Below are positions 31,832 to 42,790 of a stretch of 64,000 nt of DNA, piece after piece (the stretch's first letter is position 1; each line of letters starts with the position of its first letter). The position numbers were made by a program, and so were the translations under genes. This stretch comes from Lenzites betulinus (lineage: Eukaryota; Basidiomycota; Agaricomycetes; Polyporales; Polyporaceae). The DNA is taken from positions 186,001 through 250,000 of the forward strand of contig JABYQU010000014.1 of the NCBI GenBank assembly GCA_022264855.1, written 5' to 3'. The notes under the pieces are model-generated. The model made no database searches. It saw only the letters and a program-made list of their open reading frames with translations, and was not told the DNA's origin.

Positions 31832-32382
31832 AGCGTCTCGCCTTCCGTATCCCGGAGCGTCTGCACACGATCTAGTTAGTGGCTATATACGAACCCCCGG
31901 ACTGTTCCTCATGATGGATTGGATGTATCTCACTGTGCGCATGATGGGTCCGTAATGCCGCTGTAGCGCAGCGTTTGTATAATACGTACGTACAATGATA
32001 TCTGGTGTTCGTTCTCTCTTGACATGGGTGTTCTTGGGGGCGTTCCGCGCGCGCCGTTAGCACGCCAGGGTATCTGCGTGCTCGTTGCGGCGGTTCTTGA
32101 TGTGGACGGGAAAGAAGGGGAAGCAGCCTGATCTCCTGCCATGTCCGTCCGTGATCGCGCAAGGGGGCTGGTCGCGCACACACGCCCATGCCACAGCAGC
32201 ATAGAATCGCTCTCGACATGTGGCGTGCCGGCGCATGAGTGTTCCAAGAGAATCGTTCGCGCAGACTCGAGGCGCGTCCCGTGGCATGTGGCATACGCAA
32301 CCCAATGATCAGATCGCCCTACAAGCCCAGCACTCGATTCCGCGCAGGGCCTTGGTACTACTGGTACAGACGCCTCGCGCCC
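31832..32382. other. convergent intergenic region
   Basis: About 550 bases between two stop codons. Nothing recognised beyond probable 3' UTRs. Confidence 0.45.
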
Positions 32383-35300
32383 TTATTCACCCAGCGTGCT
32401 CCAGAACGTGGCCGAGTGGCCGCCATAGGCGACCACGTTCGCCCCCGTGAGGACGGTGTGCGCGACCTCGAGCTCCCGCCGGAACTGGAACCGCTCAAGC
32501 ACCTCCTGCAGGGCCGGGAAGCGCGGGCGGAGTTAGCAAGCGGAACGAGTGGGCAAATGGGCTGCTATAACGGGCGCACGGCTGGCGCCGGCAGCACGCA
32601 CCTTCTGCGCTCCTTTCCGGTAATCCCATACAAGGACCACCCCATCCGCGTAGCCGCGCGCGAACAGACTGTTCATGGCCGAACCTCTGATGTACCGCGA
32701 CCCCGTCTTCGGCGTGAACGACGCGCCTCCGCCGCCCGCGGGCCGCGACGCGCCCCCTCGCATCGGAGGCGCGGCGCGGTAGCCAAACTCAAGCCACGGC
32801 CTGCGTCCGAACCCCCGCTCGCGCGTGTCGTAGAAGTGCACCTGGTAGTCCATATGGTCGACCTGTCCGGCCTGATGTTAGCTCTGAGCTGATCCGGGTG
32901 TGGCGTTTGATACCGGAGCGAGGGCGGAATGACTGTATGGCGCGTCCCGGATGACCTACCTCGAGGGCGATGAGCCGTGGGTCCTGCGGGTGGACATGTA
33001 CTTGGTTAATTTTGCCAGAGACGCGCACGGGCTCCGCTGGAGCGCGCGCATCGAGGCGCGTCGTCGCGATGAAGTCGCCAGAGCCGGAGTAGAGCGCGTT
33101 ATTCCAGGAGGAGAATGCCAGCGCTTGGACCGCCTGCCCGTGCTGGGTTGGTATGCGCTCCGACTCGGCAAGAAATGCCGCGGTTTTGGCATTCTTGCCG
33201 CCGTTGCGTGTTACTTTCCAATGACGGACCGTCTTGTCGTGACCACCTGACAGGAAGCTATCGTCTGCGACCGGCGCGAGACAGGCGATGCCGGGGTTGG
33301 GAGAGGACGTTCCACTAGCCCTGTTCTCAATCACAGTCGAATGTGCCCTGTAGGTCAGATCGATGCGGCGTGGAGGCTGCGGGCAGCTTTTAGCAAACGC
33401 GCTGCCCAACACGGTCTATCGAGAAGGCGGCTCGTCTCGTACCTGATCCGCCTGTACGGGAATTAAAGACACCTGACAAGGGCCCTTATTGTAGCCGACC
33501 ACGACTATGTTGTCGCCTATGAGACACGCGTCTTCGACGTGCCGGGAGTCGTCTGCTGCAGGGAGCGACCACCGGCTTATGCGTACCCTGTACAGCCACA
33601 CTTTCAATATAGCGAGCTAATAGACGTGGGGACCACGTACTTCCGACGCTGATCAATGAAGTGAGCGTCACCGCGCATGAGGATCGTGGCGAAGGGGACA
33701 TCCTGGTCGTTGGGCGCCAGCAGCCGCCTTCCTCGTGCAAACTCGGCTTTCGGGATGACAACAGTATGACCTCCCGGGCTCGTTTTCCCGAGTTCGCGTT
33801 CATCTTGGTCCGAGTCCGGGCTCATGTCCGCACCAGAACGCAGCGGGGCGCGGCGAGAAGGATCCTCACGTCGGGAGTCCCCAGAATGGGCATCGTGTCT
33901 GCCTCGAGACGCAGCCATAGGCGCGTTCAATTTTGACCGCTGCCGGCTCCTGAAGCGTAAATGAGTTTGCGGAGGTAACATATCCACGTCGGAGGTGGCG
34001 TCGACAGCCATTACTTGATCAGATTTATCGTGGTCGCTACTGCAACACATCGGTAGTACCGGACGAGCGATCTTCCTCCGTAAAGCAGATCGGTGGGGCG
34101 GTCCGTCCGACGCTTCGGCGTCGCTGGAGAGATCGTCCGCATGTTTGGTGGCCCGACTCCGCACTCTCTGAGGGAACTTGACGCGCCGGTTGTAGTTCCG
34201 TGGTGGGCGCTCCAGTGCAGTAAGAGGGGACTCGGTCTCTGAACGGCGATCGGGCCGAGCTGTCGGAGCTGCTGCTGCAACTGCTACGAGACTTGAAGTG
34301 TCATACGTCTGTGGAAGGAAGCCAAGACCGGGAATGCGGCCCATTGGTTGCACAGGGAGGACCCTGTCAGGCGACGAATCCCTGCTCGATGGATGCACAT
34401 CATCCATTTCAGCATCACTTGATTCAGCCACGAAACTTTTCCAATCGCCATAGTCCGCTCGGCGTTTTTCTTCACGTCTTCGGGAGGTGTTCGGAGGGTT
34501 GCGTGCAGGAATAGAATCAGCGGCATCACAGGGAGGCATAACGTCATCGTTTGGCGAATTGGTGGCCAACGAGTCTGATTCGTTCCGACTATCACCCATG
34601 TCGTGTGGGATCTGTTCAGGGCGTGTGGGACACGGGGAGGAAGCATATGTAACCACAGACGCCCTGTCGTGCGAGGCTCTAGACATTCATCAAAGTTTGC
34701 ATAGGCGGCAGAAGGGAGCTTAACAGACGTACTCGATGAGATGTGCCGCCTCTCCCCCCACGCTCGCCCTAGACCTCAGCGTTCTCGGGCGTTGAGGCGC
34801 GTCGCTGTCGTAAGAGGGTAGCCTAGACGGACTGGCAACGTTGTCCTGAGTAGGGGATGTCAAGCCTAGAGCCTGTTTCGAAGAGCCGGTCAGCGGGGAA
34901 GCCGAAGCGACTGACACATTGTTGGATGAAGACGGTTCTCCTGCAGGAGTTTGCGTAAATTGTACACGAGTTGACCTTGACGCGGCCTTGGAAGTGGGCA
35001 GACTCGTGCTCATAATTTCCGTGTTCTCGTCGTCTTCGTCGATGATGATAGGGTTTGATGCATCACCTTGCAGAAGCAGGGATAATGGTAGCGTGTTCAC
35101 GTTGAGACTAAGTGCCCTGTCCTGAGGGACGTGAAAGGCCGAGGGCTCGAGAGTCGAGGCACGACTAGCACTTGGCAAGGCGCGCAATAGAACTTTATCC
35201 AGGTCTGCCGACCGGATACCCTGACTGCACGGACGTGTAAGTTCAAGGATGAGTGGGGTCTCACGACATACAACTTACACAGACAGCAGCTTTTTGAGGT

Positions 35301-35749
35301 TATCGCCCCGAGCTGTGAGGTCAGCCACCCTAGCATGACATCAGGGGTAAGAACGCTGTCAGAAAAATTCTGGAAAGTAATGCGCATACCATTCAAATGC
35401 AATCCCATCCGGCCTTGAAGTTCATGTCTTTGCTTTAGTAATTGCCAAACAAAGTTTCTGCCCTCACTCACAACAGCTGAGGCGCTCTGGTCAAACGTTT
35501 TCCTTCCTGTGCTAGCCGCGCCGTCGTCTGAAGTATGAGATCATTGATATTCTCATGTCTGGTAGTTTGAGGCAGGAACGGCGAGAACGATATGACTTCT
35601 TGGCCATGGTGCGGGTCTGTGAAGGAGGCAGTAACAGCACGATCTTGACTCTTGTCGCGATCTTCTTTCTTGGTTATGAGTCTGATCTTTCGAATGTTAT
35701 CGAGGTGAAGCGGTAAGGGTGACGGAGAACGCTTTGCACGAAGGGACAT
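32383..35749 (-). CDS. WD40-repeat protein with long disordered N-terminus (paralogue A)
   Basis: Nine exons: 35749-35472, 35413-35390, 35329-35279, 35224-34733, 34678-33641, 33587-33443, 33376-32960, 32871-32602 and 32505-32383; 945 residues. The first ~130 residues look folded or helical (LTARGDNLKKLLSV and RSADLDKVLLRALPS). Residues about 150-600 are Ser/Pro/Asp-rich and disordered, with acidic IIIDEDDENTE. The last ~330 residues form WD-like blades, clearest at FLSGGHDKTVRHWKV, AVQALAFSSWNNALYSGSGD, DYQVHFYDTRE, RGYADGVVLVWDYRK and GGHSATFWSTLG. WD40 propellers scaffold protein complexes; partner unknown. The start could instead be an in-frame ATG at 35869. Exon 2 is a 24-bp exon supported by a TACTAA branch site before it. 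Exon 5 reads alone as a 360-residue ORF but is joined by well-formed introns. Confidence 0.75.
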
Positions 35750-35945
35750 CCGCAACAAGAACGCAAACCACAGATGAGAGTGGATTTGAGGAAAGCGGGG
35801 TATTAGACGCCGGAATACCGGATTCGGCACCGTACGGTGGCTGACAGTACGGCGAAGTTGTACTCTCATTCTTTTCTGTACCTCTACCACACTCGATGCT
35901 TGGTTTTCATGCGCGGGCTTTTAATGCTAAATCTACGTCTGGGCT
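35750..35945. promoter_or_regulatory. short divergent promoter between two WD40 genes
   Basis: 196 bases lie between the ATG at 35749 (minus) and the ATG at 35946 (plus); only 76 if the upstream minus-strand ATG at 35869 is used. No TATA box is evident, and TTTTAATGCTAAAT near 35919-35932 is the most AT-rich part. Confidence 0.45.
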
Positions 35946-38574
35946 ATGTCTTACAGCGAGGATGCACAACCCAATGAAGTGCGCCATGCGAGGAAGGGAA
36001 ACGCGCGCGTTCCAGCCATTCGCACCTCCCGGTTAACTGCAGGCCCTCAGCAGCATCGCGGTTACACCCCTCAGCGGGGGCGTCCGTTCTACCGCGGGAG
36101 CGGACGTGGCTTTGCGAACACGAGCTCTGGACAGGTTGCGTCAGGATCAAATCGAGCTCCGGGGTCTTTCGTGGACGGCCCTGCAAACAGGTCTATAAAC
36201 CGAGGATCCCACCCGTCTTTGAGCTGGCGCGGCTCGACTCCTGACATGGGCCGTTCCAGGACCCATCAACCCAACCAGTCGTGGAGAAGACACGGGCTGA
36301 ACAACGCTAATGCTACCTACGGTACTACCCAAACTGTTATTTCGAAAGCCGAGAACCTGGACCCTCTCCCTCTGCCCGCGCAACTTGAACCAATGCGCGT
36401 AGAATCAGCCTCCGAGGTACCAATGATCGTTGATAGTACCTCAATGGACTATGATATTCCGCCTGAAGCTACTCCGCCTAATATTCGGAGAGCGGCCTCC
36501 TCCCTTGAAGATGCCAATCGCCTAGCCTCGGATAGCCGGCCGTCATGGCCTTTCGACCCCAAGCAACCCTCTCTAAGCATATCCCTCACTCGCGTATTTC
36601 CCGGCTATGTACCGCCGCACGTAACGTCCCCCGGTTCCTCCTCGTACATGGAGTCGTCCGCAGCTTGGTATCCTATAAGAGCCTCTCCCCCCAGCCGAGA
36701 GTATATGGATGACGACGAGGTCCAGTCTGGTGAACTCCACTTTGGTTAAGTGTACAGTCATCAGCCGCTTACACGCTAATTTGACAGCGAGCGCGACCGA
36801 ACCCACTCTCCTATCCATGAGTGCAACGCTATCCACTGCGTCTCCGCTAGCTTCGCCCACGCTCACCAGCCGCTCTATTGCGACGGAATTACAAGATGTG
36901 GGAATGTCGGGGCCGGAGATCACACGCACCGCGACACCGCAGGCCCCCATGGGTGGGCAAGACGGGGCTGACTTAAGAGTAGCTGGATGGGGCTGCTGGT
37001 CTGGATTAAGAAGCCCTCCAAAGTTCCGAAGCGGAACGCTCGTCCTCGGCCGCATCTCCGAACGGCTACCCAACAGGGTCGATAATTCTGAACAACTACA
37101 CCTGGATTCGCCGGCCCCCTCTCACAGCCCAAGGTACATTACACTGATGTTGTGTCATACGCATATAATGAGTAATTGTTCGCAGCAGTCCTCCACCCAT
37201 GACCAGAGTTGACGTCACACCATCGTACAGGAGCAGTCCGGGGCCTGCTTGTGAGAATTTGGACGGGAATGTGCCTGAGCAGCTTCCAGAGCGCGGACCT
37301 CGAACATCGTCTACCATTCAATATGGGATAGAGGTCCAGCTCCGGAGGGACCCTCAGGACAAGCCTCGCCGGCTCTTCATTTTGCCCACAGGCGATGTGC
37401 TAAGTATTACGATGCGAGGGTGTTTTGACCTTGTCAAGCATGATCGCCCACAGTAAGTGCCGTGGAACTATCAATAACCTTCTACGGGTTCCTGATCACC
37501 TTCAGGTTGTCGGTACCCTTGAGAGGCCATGTAGGCTTAGACACTACCCGACAGCTTGTCGACGATGTATGTTTGCTCCTGGGAGGGAATAGTGTTACGT
37601 GTGCTTTGGGTCTCGTGCGGAGCGATCAGCAACTCTCACTAGTGCGAGTCAAACAGCAACGAGTACGCCTGCCCCGGTTTCAGTTAGCCATTCGCTTATA
37701 CATGGATTTCTAGGTCACAGAAATAGGGTCGTTCGACCGACCGGTGCAATCCGACAAGAACGGCGGTATCAGCGCTATCAGTGCTACGATGCAGCCCGGG
37801 CTTTTCGCGACTGGTGGCTACGATCATCTGGTTCACCTCTGGTCTTACTCTGGGGACAAACCAACTGCGTCATCCGTTCCGCTGCCTATCAGACACACCG
37901 CTGCCGTACAGTCTCTACTTGCCATTCGCGATACAAGTCACAAGCTAGTGACTGCGGGCGCCGACTGCACCGTCAACGTCTTCGATCTATCCTCGGAACG
38001 AGTCGTGAACACGCTCAAGCTCTCGAACTCGGTCTACCATGTGCATCCCGCGATATCCGAATTCTGCTCGCTATTTGAGGTTTGTCATTGCGCAGGTTCG
38101 TCAGGACATCACTGACACTCTGCCTCCAGATCGGTCACCGAGAGCAGCAGTTCGAGGTACGAGATCATCGTCTCGTTCCTACGGTGTCGGTAGTCCGCTT
38201 TGGCTATCCTAGCGCGAGGGTGCATGGTCGGTTTGTACGAGGTGCATACAGTTCTCTCTTGATCAACGGGCGGTATCTCATCTGCACTCACTCAGGGGCG
38301 ATTCAGGGTACGACTTTCGCTAGCGGCGGGAGCGAGAAAGACGGTTGCGTGCGCCTGTGGGACCTCCGAAAGCCTACGGAAATCCTACGTACGGTACGTC
38401 AGGCCCACCTCCTCACCTTCTACCGTTTGTCTGATGGGAAGCGTATAGGTCCCTTGCCTCCCTGGGAGGAAAGTTACCCAGCTCGCGTTCGGAGATGAAT
38501 TGTTGGTGGCGTCCTCGGAGGACCATTATCTCGCGTTCATAAATCCCATCGGCGATCCGGCAGATTCGCGATAA
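35946..38574 (+). CDS. WD40-repeat protein with long disordered N-terminus (paralogue B)
   Basis: Eight exons: 35946-36729, 36788-37133, 37186-37452, 37506-37662, 37714-38079, 38130-38241, 38296-38393 and 38449-38574; 751 residues. The first ~470 residues are disordered, starting with an RG-rich stretch (QRGRPFYRGSGRGFANTSSG) like RNA-binding RGG boxes. The WD40 part begins near 480 with RRLFILPTGDVLS and shows blades ISATMQPGLFATGGYDHLVHL, AVQSLLAIRDTSHKLVTAGAD, TVNVFDLSSERVV, FASGGSEKDGCVRLWDLRK and ELLVASSEDHYLAFI. Order and spacing of blades parallel the neighbouring minus-strand gene (RYIRG..ARGYADGVVLVWDYRK against RFVRG..ASGGSEKDGCVRLWDLRK), so the two look like diverged paralogues. 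The first intron donor is uncertain (36730 or 36745). Confidence 0.75.
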
Positions 38575-38880
38575 TGCAGATTCGTAGCGCATCTAACTTA
38601 TACTGTAATCTATATCTCAGAGAGCTAATCGGAATCTGCTCTTGCCATCCAAGATACTGGACCTAGTGCCAAGGGGATGCGCCTCCGGGCTCGTATGACG
38701 AGCTTCCCATGTTCCTTTATGGTTGCCTTTCTCGGAGGGAAGCGGGAGGCGCCGGGAACTCGCGTGGCGCTGCGTCACTCGCGGCCGTGCAGCTTTCGAG
38801 CGTACCACCGCGTCGGCCGACTGCACATGCCAATACACTAGCTCGTCCTTTATTTCCCTTCGCACCGGCGTCAGCTCGAT
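38575..38880. other. tandem intergenic region
   Basis: About 300 bases holding the WD40 gene 3' end and the promoter of the small downstream gene. Nothing further seen. Confidence 0.4.
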
Positions 38881-39406
38881 ATGAACAGAGGACATCGTAG
38901 AGAGGACGTGGAGAAGGCGTACGAGATACAGGCGAGGGCCGGCGCCATCGGCGCAGCGCAATACGGCGCGGTAGGACTCGGGCTCGCCGCCATCGGACAC
39001 CATTCATGGCCTGCTTTCCGGTACGTTAATGAGCAGCCTACACCCAACCAGATCATCCCAACAGCCCGCGTAGACGGCAGACACTCCCCTTCAAAGCGTT
39101 TCTGGTCACGATAGGTCTGGGCATCCCCTCCCCTGCGCCCGTCTGCCCCGGACTCACGCAGATACAGTGTCTGTGTACGGCCTGTGCATCCGGGCGGAGA
39201 AGGCCCTCCAGGCGCACGAGCACGAGCAGCGCGTGCATGAGAACGCCATCCGGCGCGAAGCGCGGTTCGACCTCGCACGGCGCGGGCTCGTCGCAACCGA
39301 GACGGAGATCGCGAAGTGGAAGGCGGAGCAGGCGGCCGCGCGCGCCCAAGCTGCAGCCGCAGAGCAGTCCGTCCCGATACCTCCAGCATCTACTCCAGAG
39401 AAGTAG
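38881..39406 (+). CDS. small mitochondrial-type membrane protein, Rcf2/Rcf3-like
   Basis: Three exons, 38881-39020, 39074-39114 and 39162-39406, encode 141 residues. Two hydrophobic segments are visible: IGAAQYGAVGLGLAAIG (about 22-38) and the FLVTIDTVSVYGLCI stretch (about 54-70). A charged C-terminal helix follows (ENAIRREARFDLARRGL, ETEIAKWKAEQAAARAQ) and an Ala/Pro tail. The pattern resembles the fungal family related to the N-terminal half of Rcf2 and to Rcf3, which associate with cytochrome c oxidase in the inner mitochondrial membrane. That link is from memory of the pattern and is only moderately sure. Phases agree at both introns. It is convergent with the C2 gene, 295 bp away. Confidence 0.65.
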
Positions 39407-39701
39407 CTGGTTGACGGTCGCAATAAACACACAGTTGATGCAGATATGTGCGACATACGTCAAATATATAGAAGGATGCGGTGAGTCTACAGGCGTTCTG
39501 GCTTGCTCGTTTGTGGGGGAGATGTGCGTGTGGCGGGAGACAATTACTAGCGACTTGATATAGTGCAGGACGTGAAGCGATCGATAGCGGCGTGTCCGAA
39601 TGTAAGCTAGCGAGGGACGAGATGAGGACGATTGCTACAGTTCAAACCCACGGCGAGAGTCAAGATAGCGCAAGATAACAAACACTGCTACGGACACCGG
39701 T

Positions 39702-42263
39702 CTAACGTCCATACGGATCGTACTCCTGTCCTTGAGGGATGGGGGGAGAGTACCCTCCGTTCATTGGCGGGGCACCGGCGGGCGGGAGATACTGGGGTGG
39801 CCTGGGCGGGGGACCGGGGTAGTACGGCTGCCCTCCAGCTGGTGTCGAGAAGCTCGAAGCCGGCTGCTCGTACTGAATGTGTGACGGCAGACTCGGTGGG
39901 GGCGGTGGGGGCGGCAGCGCTTGGTACGCCGACTGCTGCTGAGCCTGGTATCCCATTGGCGGGGGCGGAAGGCTCGGACGCCGCTTCGGCGGGGTCGGCG
40001 CCTGGCCCTGCGAGTATTGCGACTGCGAAGCGGTCAACGGAGGTGGAGGGCCCGGGAACTGTTGGCCATTCTGCGGGAATGACGACTGCGGTTGGTTGGG
40101 CTGTTGCGGTAATGGTGGCGGCGGAGGGATAGACTGGTAGGCGATTGCTGAAGGGAACGGTGGGGGATTCTGCTGACCGGCGCCATTGTAGTACCCTTGA
40201 GAAGTTGGTGGAGGTACCGGCAGCGATGACTGCCTGCGACCTTGGACAGAAATCTGTTGTGACGGCTGAGATGACATCTGCGGTTGTGGAAGAGGCCTTG
40301 AGCTCGTCGAAGATACTTTCGACGGACTCTCCGTCAAGGGTGGAGGCGGTGGGATGCTCTCGTGTGAAGGGGACGATGTAATATAGTTTGTGTACTGTTG
40401 ATGCTCTGGGGTTGTGGATTGAGGATGAAGTGGAGGGATGGACGGGGTTGAAGGGGAATGCGGGTACTGAGGTGATGCGGATGGAGGAGGTAGGTAGTAT
40501 GGCGGATACGAAGATTGTGGCGGGGGATTCTGAGGGAATGAAGATGTTGGGAAATTCTGAGAATACGAGGTCGAGGGCGGCGGTGTATGATGCGGGAATG
40601 ATGATGAGGGCGGCAGAGGAGAACCGTTCTGAGGATAGCCCGACGGGGGTTCGTGCTGGGGGCTTGGGCCTGGGGGTGTTTGCGTGGGGGAGTAATAATG
40701 GGAAGGAGAGGGACCGAGGGATTGGGAAAATGACGACGAGGGTAGTGGCTGTTGAGTGAGTGGCATAAACCCAGAGGAGGCTACAGGAGGGGCCGGCAAC
40801 GTTGAGAAACTTGATGGCGGGATACGGGATCCTCCCATCAGACCCCCGTATGGCGCAGGCGTTGCCGAAGGGGGCGGGCCGAAACCAGTGGATTGTTGAG
40901 ATATACTGGAGGAAAGTGCCGTGAAACCGGACGGCGCAGGTGTGCCCAGCGGGGCGAAGCCTGATGATGTGGCGGGTAGACTATACCTCGGCCTACCGCG
41001 AGGCGGAGGCTGGAACCCAGTAGGTTGAGGATTCAATTCGTATGCTGGCTGGTAAGGATCCGGCAAGGGCGCCGACTCCAGAGGGTAGAACTGAGACTGC
41101 CCAGAGCCGTAATCGTATTGGTAGCTTCCACCGCCATCTGAGTAAGTAAGCTGGTGTTGTTGTGCGGAAGGTCCATTTCCGTATGGGTCAGGAATACCAA
41201 GTGAAGACGCAGGTCGTCCTGGGTAACTGTTGCTCTGAACCTGCATGGGTTTTGCGAATCAATAATCGGAACCTGGTCAATCAACTTTGGACTCACCGGC
41301 ATACGACTTAGCCTATTTTCCGAAGATTCTACTCGCAACTCCGCAAATTCATTTACAACCCCATCCACTGACGAGTTGCGCGGGGCCTTGCTTTCGTATG
41401 GCGCGACGTACATATCCGGCCCGGAATTGCGCGGTCGCAGAGAGGGTGGAAAATTATCCCGACCTCTGTCGCTGCTGGATGCGCTGAATCGTGATGAAAC
41501 GGAGTAGTCATTCAGATCATTAAGGGAGGAGGAAGTCGAGTCTCCTATAGGCATGAATGTTCCTTGTCCGCCGTATTGTCCATTGGGCTTGGTGTTAACC
41601 TTCTTGGCCGGAGGGGGCTCCTGCGTTTCTCACCCAGTTAGTGATGATTCGCATTGATGGAGGCAGATAGTACGTACATCCAACCAAAAAGTCAATTCAA
41701 GGTATACCTCGCCGCAGTACTTGTCTTTATACAAGACGGTGAACCATTCTGCCGAGTTGTTAGCAACAGCGGTAGCCACATATCGATGTTTTGCACGCAC
41801 CATCCGTTTCGCCCTTGGTCAGCACTTCCGTCAGATCGACCTTCGACTCGCCGATGAGGTCGGGCTCGCGGGGATCATCCGCGTAACACGCCAAGGCCAT
41901 GAACTTTCCGCCCTTCACCTTTGGCGGCCCCTTCGCGTTCTTTGGCGGCGGAGGGGGTGGGGGGCCATCGTTGAGCTCTGGAATGTGTGGGATGTCCTCT
42001 GTGTCCTCGTACAGCTCAAAGCGAATCTCTTCATCCCACTCGGGGTGCTGCCCGCCACGTTTGATCGCCTTCGTCCTTCGCTTCTCGCCATTGAAAACCA
42101 CCTGGCAGTAGGGGTCCTGTTTTCCTATGTGTCGTTTGTTTGGGAGGTTCCTCTAAGCGATGGACCGCGGCATGAGCGAGGGCGAGACGCGCCGGGGAGT
42201 GCATACACACACCGCTTTCAAAATGACCACGATGAGTGTGCCGATGTGGCGACTGTCGGACAT
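39702..42263 (-). CDS. C2-domain protein with proline-rich tail, Inn1/Fic1-like
   Basis: Five exons: 42263-42213, 42152-41801, 41748-41678, 41620-41297 and 41240-39702; 778 residues. An N-terminal C2 domain spans about residues 7-160: IGTLIVVILKARNLPN, GKQDPYCQVVFNGEKRRTKA, GGQHPEWDEEIRFELYED, an insert with PPPPPPPKNAKGPP, then ESKVDLTEVL, WFTVLYKDKYCGEVYLELTFW. Some calcium-binding Asp positions are absent. The remaining ~600 residues are Pro/Gln/Ser/Tyr-rich with many PPPP and PxxP motifs. C2 plus proline-rich tail is the design of Inn1 (budding yeast) and Fic1 (fission yeast), which bind SH3 proteins such as Cyk3 and Hof1/Cdc15 and promote septum formation. The last exon alone is 1539 bp, and starting at ATG 42263 gives a complete first beta strand. 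Confidence 0.85.
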
Positions 42264-42790
42264 TGGGCGCGTCTTGGGGTTTGCAGAGCCCGCGTGAGGA
42301 GTCTAGGTAGTCTGTCCGGCGTCGCGAGGGGAGGGGAGGGTGGTTGAAGTTCAGAATTTATTCAAACGTGAGCGCTATGGGGAAGGGAGATCACCGCCCC
42401 AGCTTGCGCCCTCCGCCAAGCTCGGCTGTGATCTACGCGTCTGCTGTCTGAATCCGCCACCACGCCGCTTCGGATCCGTCCCCACCATCTCGCGCAGCTG
42501 CTTGAACGCCCTCCAGTCAAAGTCGCTGGCTTGATGTACTTCCTAGAGTGTAACTGCTGCACACCGCGACGAGCATATATCGCCGCGTTCTCTCCATTTT
42601 CCTCGATGCTGTCTCGGAGACAGCGCGGAGCCCGCACGTGGGCGTGCTAATACATGAACGTCATTCGACACTGTAACCATCTTCAGCGCTTTCGCCATAA
42701 GATCCCCGCAGCCGCTCCGCCTCCGCAGTACTAATTCGTACAGGTAAATTGACCACAGACAACAGCGCAGTATGCCCGCAGCTCATACGA
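42264..42790. other. intergenic region with unexplained minus-strand open segment
   Basis: Holds the C2 gene promoter and the GH125 3' end. A minus-strand open segment at about 42383-42548 reads like protein (DFDWRAFKQLREMVGTDPKR then Gly/Arg/Gln-rich, ending GGDLPSP and a stop), with an acceptor-like CTCTAG before it. I could not find a matching upstream exon, so it is not called as a gene. Confidence 0.4.

Noticed and set aside
33604..34686. Stand-alone 360-residue gene
   Set aside because: Both ends have well-formed donor and acceptor sites that join it in phase to upstream and downstream exons of the WD40 gene.
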